Assembly: GCA_946407725.1 (NCBI GenBank)
Contig: CAMJPM010000001.1
Span: forward strand, 45,868-109,867
DNA: 64,000 bases
DNA from: an uncultured Lachnospiraceae bacterium
GTDB lineage: Bacteria > Bacillota > Clostridia > Lachnospirales > Lachnospiraceae
Direction of reading: 5' to 3'
The translations under genes were made by a program, and so were the position numbers. Positions 17,696-25,545 of this stretch are shown in pieces (the first letter of the stretch is position 1; each line of letters starts with the position of its first letter). The notes below the pieces were generated by a model. That model worked only from the letters and a program-made list of their open reading frames with translations, did no database searches and was not told the origin of the DNA.

Positions 17696-19419
17696 GAAGC
17701 CAGCTTTTTAATAACCTCTTCCTTAAGCTCCTCGAGCCTCTTTTCGGAATCCTCAAGGCTTGTTCCCTTAACTCCCATGTAGAACTTTATCTTGGGCTCT
17801 GTGCCGGAAGGACGTACACAGCACCAGGAATTGTTGTCCAGGTCAAAATAGAGCACATTGGAGGAAGGAAGTCCTGTCTTCTTTTCCTCTCCGGTCTCCA
17901 TATTCACAGCCTTATCAGCCTTGTAATCCCTGAATTCCTTTACCTTAAGACCGGCAAACTCCTTGGGAGGGTTATTCCTTATCCTCTCCATTATGCCCTG
18001 GATTTCCTTTGCCCCGTCAATACCCTTTAAGGTAACTGTATGTATTCCTTCGCGGTAATATCCGTATTTCTTATAGATATTCAGCATCTGGTCCCATACG
18101 GTAATGCCGTTTTTCTTACACCAGGCGGCAACCTCTGCAAGACACATCACTGCGTCTACCGCATCCTTGTCTCTGGCGTGGGTTCCAACTAAACATCCGT
18201 AGGATTCCTCATATCCGAATACATATTCATAGGTATTCTGCTCTTCAAACCACTTTATCTGCTCTCCGATATACTTAAATCCGGTGAGGACCTCGATAAG
18301 CTTCTGCTTATACTCCTCTGCTATGGGATCTATCATATTTGATGAAACTATGGTCTTTATTACCGCTCCGTTTTCCGGAAGGGCTCCTGTCTCCTTTAAT
18401 TCCCTGATACGGTATTCGGCAATGAGTATTCCCGACATATTTCCGGTGAAGGGCATATATTCTCCCGTTGCGGAATCCTTTGCATAGATACCAAGCCTGT
18501 CAGCGTCGGGATCTGTGGCCATAACAATATCCGCATCCTTTTCCTTAGCCAGCTTTAAGGCAAGGGTAAAGGCCTTGGGATCCTCGGGATTGGGATAATC
18601 GAGGGTCGTAAAGTCGGGATCCGGAAGCTCCTGCTCGGGAACCACATAGACGTTTTCAAATCCCAGCTCCTCCAATACCCGCCTTACAGGCACATTTCCG
18701 GTGCCATGGAAAGGAGAATAGACGATCTTTATATCCTTTGACATCTCCTTAATCACATCGGGATGGATTATAAGCTTCTTTAATTCCGCTATATATTTAT
18801 CGTCAATATCCTTGCCGATTACATTGTAGAGACCGGCTGCCTTCGCTTCCTCCATGTCCATGGTCTTTGCTTCGCTGAAATCCTTTATGGCAGCCACTTC
18901 ATTTACAATATCCGTGTCCCTGGGTGAGGTAACCTGGGCACCGTCCTCCCAGTAAGCCTTATATCCGTTGTATTCAGGCGGATTGTGGCTGGCAGTTATC
19001 ACTATTCCCGCGGTACACTTTAAATACCTGATGGCAAAGGACAACTCGGGGGTGGGCCTGAGTGAATCAAACACATAAGCCTTTATTCCGTTTGCCGCCA
19101 GACAGAGTGCTGCAACATCGGCAAATTCCGGTGACATCCTGCGGCAGTCATAGGCTATGGCTACGCCCTTATCTCCCGTGCCTTCTTTAAGGATGTAATT
19201 CGCCAGTCCCTGGGTGGCCCTTCTCACCGTATAGATATTCATACGGTTTGTTCCCGCTCCTATAATACCCCTTAAGCCTCCGGTACCAAATTCCAGATCC
19301 TTATAGAAGCGCTCTTCGATCTCGCCTTCGTCATCCTTGATGGCGAGGAGCTCCGCCTTGGTCTCCGCGTCGAAATAATCGTCATTCAGCCAGTACTCAT
19401 AGTTTTGTTTGTAATCCAT
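17692..19419 (-). CDS. pgcA: Alpha-phosphoglucomutase / phospho-sugar mutase
   Basis: Interconverts glucose-6-phosphate and glucose-1-phosphate, supplying sugar nucleotides for the glycan genes. The 575-residue enzyme begins MDYKQNYEYWLNDDYFD as in Bacillus PgcA-type mutases, and has FGTGGLRGIIGAGTNRMN, the phosphoserine loop VITASHNPPEYNGYK (near residue 145), ATDPDADRLG (metal) and RPSGTEPKIKFYMG (phosphate). Length and motif order fit the whole family. GGAG lies 15 bases before the ATG, a long spacing, but no better start exists. It is the first gene of the eleven-gene operon. Confidence 0.93.
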   Translation of the reverse strand: MDYKQNYEYWLNDDYFDAETKAELLAIKDDEGEIEERFYKDLEFGTGGLRGIIGAGTNRMNIYTVRRATQGLANYILKEGTGDKGVAIAYDCRRMSPEFADVAALCLAANGIKAYVFDSLRPTPELSFAIRYLKCTAGIVITASHNPPEYNGYKAYWEDGAQVTSPRDTDIVNEVAAIKDFSEAKTMDMEEAKAAGLYNVIGKDIDDKYIAELKKLIIHPDVIKEMSKDIKIVYSPFHGTGNVPVRRVLEELGFENVYVVPEQELPDPDFTTLDYPNPEDPKAFTLALKLAKEKDADIVMATDPDADRLGIYAKDSATGEYMPFTGNMSGILIAEYRIRELKETGALPENGAVIKTIVSSNMIDPIAEEYKQKLIEVLTGFKYIGEQIKWFEEQNTYEYVFGYEESYGCLVGTHARDKDAVDAVMCLAEVAAWCKKNGITVWDQMLNIYKKYGYYREGIHTVTLKGIDGAKEIQGIMERIRNNPPKEFAGLKVKEFRDYKADKAVNMETGEEKKTGLPSSNVLYFDLDNNSWCCVRPSGTEPKIKFYMGVKGTSLEDSEKRLEELKEEVIKKLAS

Positions 19420-19486
19420 AATCTGTCGATGCCGCTCCTTTCTTGTTAACCTGTTCCCACCGACTTTGCAAAAGCGGTTCTCCGAT

Positions 19487-19495
19487 ATTATACCA
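19487..19495 (-). promoter_or_regulatory. Extended -10 promoter for the pgcA glycan operon
   Basis: Minus strand TGGTATAAT, an extended -10 (TGnTATAAT), about 68 bases upstream of the pgcA ATG. No good -35 is seen at 16-18 bases, which fits an extended -10 promoter. A REP-like palindrome (19528-19575) lies just upstream of it. Confidence 0.6.
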
Positions 19496-19527
19496 CATTT
19501 CTGAAATAATGGAATGTTTTTGACCCT

Positions 19528-19575
19528 GGGGGACGGGGTTTATGGGTCATTTTTTGGACCACTATCCACGTCCCC
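19528..19575. repeat. REP-like GC-rich palindromic repeat, copy 1
   Basis: Begins GGGGGACGGGG, contains GGTC...GGACC around a T6 run, and closes with GTCCCC, so the ends pair. The first 39 bases are identical to the copy at 24747-24785, and a shorter relative is at 21026-21042. The copies flank the DUF4143 ATPase gene. Confidence 0.75.
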
Positions 19576-19601
19576 GTGGTTCATCTGTATCCTCGTTTGT
19601 T

Positions 19602-20897
19602 TCATCTCAAAAGATCTTCATCCAGAAGGAATTGCTCTATACCAACATATGTGAACCCGTTTTCATCCTGCCAGGGTTTTAAGTAATCCCTGACTACAAC
19701 TATCTTGCTGAAAGAGTCAGGAATCCTTTTCAATGATTCTATCTCCTGCTCCTTTTTGTCCGGATCAGCTATAGATAGCGCAGATTGAATATAAAACCGC
19801 TTGCTACCTTGGTTTACGACGAAATCGACCTCCAGTTGTTTTCGGATTTTCTTACCATCAGCATCCCTGGTATTATATTCCACCACACCCACATCAACAT
19901 TCATGCCTCTCCGGATGAGATCGTTATACAACACATTTTCCATGATATGAGTCTCTTCCAGCTGTCTGAATCCAAGTCTTGCATTGCGAAGTCCCAAATC
20001 AGTGTAATAATATTTGGCCGGAGTTCCAATGTATTTCCTTCCCTTAACCTCGTAGCGAACAACTTTCTCTATGAGGAATGCCTCCGCAAAATAACCGATA
20101 TATTTTTCAATTGTTTCAGAGCCTATACCAATCTGCCGTTCACTTTTAAACGTATTGGCCAGCTTACTTGGATTGGTAAGCGATCCGATTCCGGATGCAA
20201 GGACATCAAGCAATATATCCAGCACTTCCGTATCATTTTTTATTTCGTGTCTTTCAAGTACATCTTTTATATAAGTCCGGTCGAAGAGCTCCTTTAAGTA
20301 CCTGCTTTTTTCCTCATGTGATTCAAGAGAGGTAACATACGGCATACCACCATAAGTATAATAATCCTGCCATGCTCCACGCTTATCCCCGGCGTATTCG
20401 TTATAAAACTCCGCAAATGACAGCGGATATACCCGGATCTCGTCCCCTCTGTCTCTGAACTGAGTCAAAATATCTGAAGAAAGCATCTTAGAATTACTGC
20501 CGGTAACGTACACATCGGCGTTTTCCATATGCATAAATCCAAGGATAACATCGATAAATGTTATCTTAGCATCCTCATTATCCACATATGGGTTCTGAAT
20601 TTCGGATACGAACTGAATTTCATCAATGAAAATATAATACCTCTTCTCAGGATCGATCATATGATCTCGGATATACTTATCAAGCTCCAATGGATTACGA
20701 TATTTGGCATTTTCCAATATATCCAATGCCAGAGCAATGATCTGGTCTTCCTTCACGCCCTCCCCCAAAAGCCATTCCCGATACAGTTGAAACAACAATA
20801 CCGACTTACCGCTTCTGCGAAGCCCCGTAATTATCTTAATACGTCCGTTATCTTTCTTTGAAATTATCTCCTTCAAATATTGCTCTCTCGGATACAT
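19602..20897 (-). CDS. AAA+ ATPase with DUF4143 C-terminal domain
   Basis: A 431-residue protein of the COG1373 type. It has a Walker A motif GLRRSGKS at 25-32, a Walker B-like YYIFIDEIQ near 91-99, a sensor-like VYVTGSNSKML at about 134-144, and YPLSFAEFY. The C-terminal DUF4143 region includes YYTDLGLRNARLGFRQ and LEVDFVVNQG, the latter resembling the nuclease-like core of DUF4143. The molecular role of these widespread, often horizontally acquired ATPases is poorly known; some are linked to defence or DNA handling. It stands alone, flanked by REP-like repeats, with paired palindromes upstream (20918-20933 and 20996-21007). Confidence 0.9.
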   Translation of the reverse strand: MYPREQYLKEIISKKDNGRIKIITGLRRSGKSVLLFQLYREWLLGEGVKEDQIIALALDILENAKYRNPLELDKYIRDHMIDPEKRYYIFIDEIQFVSEIQNPYVDNEDAKITFIDVILGFMHMENADVYVTGSNSKMLSSDILTQFRDRGDEIRVYPLSFAEFYNEYAGDKRGAWQDYYTYGGMPYVTSLESHEEKSRYLKELFDRTYIKDVLERHEIKNDTEVLDILLDVLASGIGSLTNPSKLANTFKSERQIGIGSETIEKYIGYFAEAFLIEKVVRYEVKGRKYIGTPAKYYYTDLGLRNARLGFRQLEETHIMENVLYNDLIRRGMNVDVGVVEYNTRDADGKKIRKQLEVDFVVNQGSKRFYIQSALSIADPDKKEQEIESLKRIPDSFSKIVVVRDYLKPWQDENGFTYVGIEQFLLDEDLLR

Positions 20898-20917
20898 TTA
20901 TGCGCCTCACAATTTAT

Positions 20918-20933
20918 TTGCGGTTATCCGCAA
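20918..20933 (-). promoter_or_regulatory. Palindrome, operator-like, proximal copy
   Basis: TTGCGGTTATCCGCAA, with 6-base arms, 21 bases upstream of the DUF4143 ATPase start. Its core GCGGTTATCCGC resembles GCGGATATCTGC at 20996-21007. Between them, on the minus strand, TTGATG and TTATGT are 17 bases apart, so the two sites could bracket a promoter. Confidence 0.4.
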
Positions 20934-20995
20934 TTATTTCACGCATAACATAACATATCCCTGCCTTCCACATCAATAGCATTCGTGAAATTTTT

Positions 20996-21007
20996 GCGGA
21001 TATCTGC
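20996..21007 (-). promoter_or_regulatory. Palindrome, operator-like, distal copy
   Basis: GCGGATATCTGC, one mismatch from a perfect palindrome, sharing the pattern GCGGWTATCYGC with the proximal copy. It lies about 100 bases upstream of the ATPase start. Confidence 0.35.
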
Positions 21008-21025
21008 ATTTTTTAACCAAGAAGA

Positions 21026-21042
21026 GGGGACCCACTATCCCC
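21026..21042. repeat. REP-like palindromic repeat, short copy
   Basis: GGGGACCCACTATCCCC, with paired GGGGA/TCCCC ends and the ACTATC core shared with the longer copies at 19528 and 24747. It abuts the start of the decayed peptidase copy at 21044. Confidence 0.5.
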
Positions 21043-21043
21043 G

Positions 21044-22060
21044 TTTCTTTGTGCCGTAAGTGCAGATACGGGCGTGCGCCAAAACAGGCCGGACAGATAC
21101 CGCAGGTTCTCCGGACACAGAGGAAGGGCGGAAAGCATAGAACATCATATCATGATACTTGGATCTGAAGAGGGCTCTGCCTCCGACCATCAGTATAAAT
21201 CCCCGTATTATACGGAAATAAACGATCAGGGAAATACGGGTCTATGCTGGGCTTTCGGAAATGTGTCCGCTTTAGAGGGCTGTCTCAATAAGAAATACGG
21301 AACCGGGCATGAATTGTCCTGGAAGAATCTGGCGTACTATGCCTGGCATAAGAGCGACATTTCGGGAAGCGAGGATATAAAGGATTACAACGAGCAGGTG
21401 TTTAAGCAGGAGACCTTTAACGAAGGTCCAATTGAAGAAGAGGAATACGGCTGGTCTTATGGATCTTATAATATCGTAAACTGCGTAGGAAACGACAGCG
21501 CATATCTTTTTGCCGGGGGATCCACGTATGAAGATGGTGTTCTCGCATGTGCTTTCGGGTAACAGTACGGGAAAGAAGACCGCTGATATAGAGCTTTCCG
21601 TGAAGAAAAACGGAGTGAACATTCCATCCGGGGATTTCAAGATAAAGATCAGGAATGCGAAATACACGAATGGTTTTAAGAACGGGAAAACGCCGGCTAT
21701 CGTCGTGAAGCTGAATAAGAACTATAGTAAAGAGGCCAGAAATATCATAAAGAAGAAGGAGCTTGGATTTGATATAGTTAAGCCTGACCTTGCGACGGAT
21801 CTGGATTTCGAGAAGTTTGATTTTAAGCTTAACAAAAAAGAAGACAAGATCAAGAAGATAAGCGGTATCAGAATTCCAGGCTTAAGCGGGGAATGCAGGT
21901 ATAAACCCAGCAAGAACGGAACCAGTGGCGATATAGTGGCGACAGTAAAAACCACCCGGCCCGGCAATACCCTAATTCAAAAACGGTAAAATCTCCGGCA
22001 TCAATACATTTTTGAGTATCATCAAAAAGCCTGTTTGTACGGGAAAAAGCCCGGATGCAA
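21044..22060 (+). pseudogene. Internally deleted copy of the C1 peptidase gene and its downstream spacer
   Basis: Near-identical to parts of 28913-31402 in the same order: 21044-21529 matches 28913-29398, 21530-21544 matches 30491-30505, 21545-~21950 matches 30703-~31108, and ~21951-22060 matches 31284-31402. Two internal blocks (about 1.1 kb and 0.2 kb) and the region around the stop codon (about 0.18 kb) are missing. The signal-peptide coding start is lost, and the reading frame shifts at the central junction, so no functional protease can be made. Gln and catalytic Cys (QGNTGLCWAF) remain, but the His and Asn segments are gone. The last deletion lies at a GTAAAAACC direct repeat. Confidence 0.92.
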
Positions 22061-22334
22061 TATCATCTTTTAATACCATCGCCGGAGGAGTGACCGCAAA
22101 AATTATTTTGGTGCGCTTTTCATCTATCCATACAAAAGTTTTTCCAATACCGGCATCAAAAGCCTAATCTGACTTAATGAAATTATCAAGGAATGTATTT
22201 CCTGATTCAAACTTTGAAGCAAGCTTTTTCTACTCATAATGAGCTTTTGCTTCCTTAGACATCTTTGTCTTAAGAGGTCTATTTGCAACTAAAGGCATTG
22301 TTATGGGTGTCGCATAAGCACTTGTTCCTGCCAT
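22061..22334 (-). pseudogene. GNAT-family acetyltransferase remnant with two TAG stops
   Basis: On the minus strand an ATG at 22334, preceded by AAGGCGGTGATAAT, opens a frame reading MAGTSAYATPITMPLVANRP, then ...AHYE-stop-KKLASKFESGNTFLDN, FIKSD-stop-AFDAGIGKT and FVWIDEKRTKIIFAVT. The E-SGN-x2-LD-x-FIK pattern and the following strand resemble the start of GNAT proteins of the TacT toxin type. Both interruptions are TAG, which a single C-to-T change would make from CAG (Gln). The frame ends at the junction with the decayed peptidase copy at 22060, so the C-terminus is also lost. The family assignment is tentative. Confidence 0.6.
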
Positions 22335-22607
22335 ATTATCACCGCCTTTTTCTTAATAATCTATTTTATAGCTTCATATTTCCACATGAAATATCTGCAA
22401 ACAATTAAATATTTACGGATTAAATGTAAACAATTTCCTGGAAATCATTGTCCTGTATTCGATCATGATCCAGGGTCCGGAACACCTGCTTGAAATTATC
22501 CCTTGCCTGAAAGGATACGATCTGTCGTATTCTTTTGTATCATAAAATACCATATGCAGCTATCTCCGCTACTTTGCTTTATCTAATATATACCATTACC
22601 CATGTCT
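22335..22607. other. AT-rich non-coding stretch
   Basis: No convincing reading frame on either strand and no similarity noticed to other parts of the window. It separates the GNAT remnant from the repeat at 22608. Confidence 0.5.
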
Positions 22608-22685
22608 CCTTTAACATGCGGATATATAATATTTCCGTAGCTTTGATCATCCACATTGTCGCCGCTTTCCGGGGTTGCAGCTCCG
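22608..22685. repeat. Coding-like repeat, copy 1
   Basis: About 78 bases closely matching 28412-28483. On the minus strand both copies read as protein (ATPESGDNVDDQSYGNIIYP here). The length difference between the copies is a multiple of three, which suggests a remnant of a gene rather than a spacer repeat. Confidence 0.6.
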
Positions 22686-22730
22686 GGGGGCGGTCTTTCT
22701 ACCATAGCCTGCTTACAGATATATAAAACT

Positions 22731-22920
22731 GCATATACAACAGCCATTCTTTCGGCCAGAGGGCTGTTAAATACAAAGATGGCTTCCTCTTTGCAAGCGA
22801 GGGCGACGCCTATGAAAGTGCTTTCAACATAAGCCAGTGGGATCTTAAGAATAACACGGTAAGCGAGGATACAGACGGGAATGCGGCGTTTGCAGCCACC
22901 TCCGTGCCGTCCGGATCAGA
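22731..22920 (+). pseudogene. Remnant of the propeller-like secreted protein gene
   Basis: 22731-~22873 matches about 32130-32272 of the intact gene at 31448-32854, then jumps to a match with about 32362-32405, so ~90 bases are missing. No start codon, signal peptide or stop is retained. It lies downstream of the decayed peptidase copy, mirroring the intact gene order. Confidence 0.88.
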
Positions 22921-23102
22921 GACGGGATGCTTTTCCTATCATCCGAAAATGATACGTCTTGCAGGAGAGAGACGATAACGGTTATAATTGTCCCAGGTTC
23001 AAAGGATCCATTGCGTCATGAGATGCGTTGTTTTTCAGCCGTCTGCCTTATGAGGCAGATTGCAGAGTATGAGCATAGTTTGTTTTGGAAAGGAGCATCG
23101 AT

Positions 23103-24365
23103 TTGCCTAAATATGATTTTGATTCCTATACACTTTACGAGCTTAAAAAACGTGATGTGTTTTCGGTAAAAATAAGAGTGAGCTTAAAGGAACAGGTGAA
23201 TGGAGCCGTTCTTTCGGAGGCTGCCGCAAAAGCGTTTCGGAGGTTTCCGTATTACAGCAGGACGGTAGCCTTGAATGAAGAGGACGCATATATTTTTGAA
23301 CCCTGCGATAAGCCGATTGCCGTGATAGAAGGGGATAAAAGCGTACGCCTTGGAACGGACGAGTCCAACGGCCTGCTTTTTGCCATCACCTATGAAAATA
23401 ACGACGTCTTTTTCTCCTTCTCGCATAACTTTTGCGGGGGATGCGGCTCCATGAGGTGGATAAAAGCCACCCTGTGGCAGTATTTGACGGATTTGGGACA
23501 TGACGTGGATGCAAATGGTATTATGACGGCTGACACACCGATAACTAACGAAGAGCAGGCTGAGCCGGATCCTGCTTCGCTGCCTGACGAAGAGCCGCTC
23601 GGAACGCTGAATTTCACTACGGATTCTTTCGTGCCGAGAATGGACTACATGGAAAGAATGAAGGATCCCAACGGCATAGACGGTTATTACCCCATTCGTA
23701 TTCCCCGGGCGCCTTTGATGAAATACGCACGTGACAATGACGGGAGCCCCAATTCCATTTTAGCTGCTGTTTTGTATAAAATGTGCGTGAAGGCACTTCC
23801 TGAAGAGAGTAAGTTTACCGTCGGCATCGCCAATAACTACCGGGAGGATGTGGGCTGTCCCGATACCTACAGAGATATGGTCCGGCAAATGTATGTACAG
23901 TATGACAGTGGGATGAAGGATTGGCCTGTCGATAAGATCTCGACTGTTACAAGAAGCCGTATGTACCTTCAGATGCAGCCGGAGGCAAGCTGGGACAGGT
24001 GCCGGAGGGTAGAAGAACTGCGCAGGCAGATTGATTTGCAGCCGGATCTGGAAAGCAAGGTTGATTATGCCTTTGAAAACAGCCTGATCACTCACGGGGT
24101 ACCATCTTCTTTTCATATAAGCTATGTGGGCAAGGTCGACTGGGGCGGTCTGGAGCCTTTTATCGAAGGTGTATATTCACTGACAATTGCGCATTTGATG
24201 TTTGAGGTCAATGCAAATAAAGAGTATTTCTTTGTCAGCTTCCATACGATACGAAAAGATGGCAAATACTTAAAGGAGTTCCTGCAGGTGCTGGATGAAG
24301 AAGGTATTGCTTATTCAGTCGGAGAGCTCCTGGAGAAACGGCTTCCTACGACCATATTACCGTAA
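23103..24365 (+). CDS. Condensation-fold (AATase/CoA-dependent acyltransferase superfamily) protein
   Basis: A protein of about 420 residues. The TTG at 23103 is preferred to the in-frame TTG at 23085 because GGAAAGGAG lies 7 bases before it. The N-terminal half reads like the alcohol-acetyltransferase/condensation family (DSYTLYELKKRDVFSVKIRV, AFRRFPYYSRTVAL). The usual HHxxxDG site is SHNFCGGCGSMRWIK, with His followed by Cys-Gly-Gly instead of the expected Asp-Gly. The second half has SNIL-type (PNSILAAVLYKMCVKAL) and SYVGKVDWG segments as in these bidomain acyltransferases. It probably moves an acyl group to an alcohol or amine; the substrate is unknown. It stands alone between remnants and the zinc-finger ORF. 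Confidence 0.72.
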   Translation: MPKYDFDSYTLYELKKRDVFSVKIRVSLKEQVNGAVLSEAAAKAFRRFPYYSRTVALNEEDAYIFEPCDKPIAVIEGDKSVRLGTDESNGLLFAITYENNDVFFSFSHNFCGGCGSMRWIKATLWQYLTDLGHDVDANGIMTADTPITNEEQAEPDPASLPDEEPLGTLNFTTDSFVPRMDYMERMKDPNGIDGYYPIRIPRAPLMKYARDNDGSPNSILAAVLYKMCVKALPEESKFTVGIANNYREDVGCPDTYRDMVRQMYVQYDSGMKDWPVDKISTVTRSRMYLQMQPEASWDRCRRVEELRRQIDLQPDLESKVDYAFENSLITHGVPSSFHISYVGKVDWGGLEPFIEGVYSLTIAHLMFEVNANKEYFFVSFHTIRKDGKYLKEFLQVLDEEGIAYSVGELLEKRLPTTILP

Positions 24366-24736
24366 GGCGGGTTACGACCGGAACTGAAAAAAGACGCCCA
24401 CTGATTCCTGTCATCTTCTGTTTCCTCTTCCATTATGCTCCTGCAAATCTCTACGCACTCATTGCAGATGAAAATGCTCTTTCCCGGCGAAGATTCTCTC
24501 GTAACCATCTTTCGCATCTGGTCTTTGTGCTTACTGCAGATCGCTCCAAATTCCAGGTTTCCCGGTTTAACAACAAGACCCTCGCCATTAAGGTTGTGGA
24601 GCTTCATTTCCCCTTTGAATGTAACATCCCGGTTTTTTGCGTTCTCTATTGTAAGGTTCGGGCCATAATAGTAGCTTGCCGATGCAGCGCTGTATGACAA
24701 GTTTTCCACTCGAATTGAGCTAAGGGTACCTTTCAT
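24311..24736 (-). CDS. Small protein with ClpX-type zinc-finger motif (possibly truncated)
   Basis: A reading frame of about 141 residues from MKGTLSSIRVENLSY. Its middle contains AICSKHKDQMRKM and, 17 residues on, FICNECVEICRSIMEEE, which closely resembles the ClpX N-terminal zinc-binding domain with Cys-x2-His replacing the first Cys-x2-Cys. The first ~65 residues look beta-rich and are not recognised. There is no ribosome binding site at this ATG, and REP-like DNA lies only ten bases upstream, so the true N-terminus may be lost. The last ~18 codons overlap the acyltransferase gene end on the other strand. It may be a real small regulator or a remnant. Confidence 0.42.
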   Translation of the reverse strand: MKGTLSSIRVENLSYSAASASYYYGPNLTIENAKNRDVTFKGEMKLHNLNGEGLVVKPGNLEFGAICSKHKDQMRKMVTRESSPGKSIFICNECVEICRSIMEEETEDDRNQWASFFSSGRNPPYGNMVVGSRFSRSSPTE

Positions 24737-24746
24737 GGTGAGGCCG

Positions 24747-24833
24747 GGGGGACGGGGTTTATGGGTCATTTTTTGGACCACTATCTCCGTCCACGCGGTC
24801 CACGTGTTTTTTGGACCACTATCTCCGTCCCCG
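24747..24833. repeat. REP-like GC-rich palindromic repeat, copy 2 (tandem partial duplicate)
   Basis: 24747-24785 is identical to 19528-19566. The TTTTTTGGACCACTATCTCC segment then repeats a second time at about 24807-24826, with CCGTCCCC closing the palindrome with the initial GGGGGACGG. Confidence 0.75.
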
Positions 24834-24872
24834 GGATTTATCGTTTCAGGACACTTATATGGAGACGTGGAT

Positions 24873-25154
24873 TCAAGTTTTGGGAACAAACTCTATACGG
24901 AGAGTGCTGTCCAACGCTTCAGCAAGCCTTTTCAGAAGTGCTATACTTGGATTTCTGGTTCCTTTCTCAAGTCTGCTGATATCAGCCTGACTGATCCCGC
25001 TCTTTTCTGACAACTCAGACTGGGTCAACCCTGCATTGATTCTGGCATCAAGTAATGCTCTCTTTATGTCCATTTCGGGCTGTAATGTTTCATATTCTTT
25101 CTTAAAGTCGGGATCCATCATCAGCTCTTTTGTTAATTCCTGTAAATCACTCAT
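24873..25154 (-). CDS. HigA-like antitoxin, XRE-family HTH
   Basis: A 93-residue protein beginning MSDLQELTKELM, with a helix-turn-helix (about 35-88): AGLTQSELSEKSGISQADIS then RLEKGTRNPSIALLKRLAEA. It ends in a short strand typical of HigA2-type antitoxins. The start at 25154 is chosen over an upstream in-frame start because it gives the usual antitoxin N-terminus. It overlaps the toxin-like gene by 8 bases, in the toxin-first order of higBA. It would bind the toxin and repress its own promoter, but the upstream region is now disturbed. Confidence 0.88.
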   Translation of the reverse strand: MSDLQELTKELMMDPDFKKEYETLQPEMDIKRALLDARINAGLTQSELSEKSGISQADISRLEKGTRNPSIALLKRLAEALDSTLRIEFVPKT

Positions 25155-25510
25155 ATGTGCCCGCCTCCTTCCTGCGGAAATAATCATCTCTACGTCGTTT
25201 TGCCAGATCTATCTCTTTTTTCGGTGTTTTCTGCTGTTTTTTAACGAACCCGTTAGTAGCAATGACCAGTCTGTCTTTGTCAAAGAAATACAATATCCGG
25301 ACGATATCACTGCCCTCAATTGTCCTTACTTCAAATATTCCGTCATCCAGTTCTTTAGAAAGAGGTTCTCGTGCCAGATTACCATATTCCTCCAACAAAT
25401 GGAGATCGGCAACAACCTTTGCTTTCATTTTTAGATTCAAGCTCCGAATAAATAAACCTACCGGTTTACTCCCGTCAGGGTTCTCTCCATTGAAGGTGAT
25501 GAGCTTTTAA
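25147..25510 (-). pseudogene. HigB/Gp49-like (RelE superfamily) toxin gene with no start codon
   Basis: The clear family part is NLKMKAKVVADLHLLEEYGN, then ELDDGIFEVRTIEGSDIVRI, LYFFDKDRLVIATNGFVKKQ and QKTPKKEIDLAKRRRDDYF, as in Gp49-like toxins. The frame continues upstream as KLITFNGENPDGSKPVGLFI RSL, a good match to the expected first strand and helix, but it meets a TAA at about 25508-25510 with no ATG or GTG in between. The only alternative start is a TTG at 25438-25440 with poor ribosome-binding context, which would delete the first ~23 residues. The IS element's inverted repeat begins 36 bases further on. The toxin is probably inactive or poorly expressed. Confidence 0.72.
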
Positions 25511-25545
25511 GAAAGGAAAGACCATCCTGAGTATATCAGCCTTAA

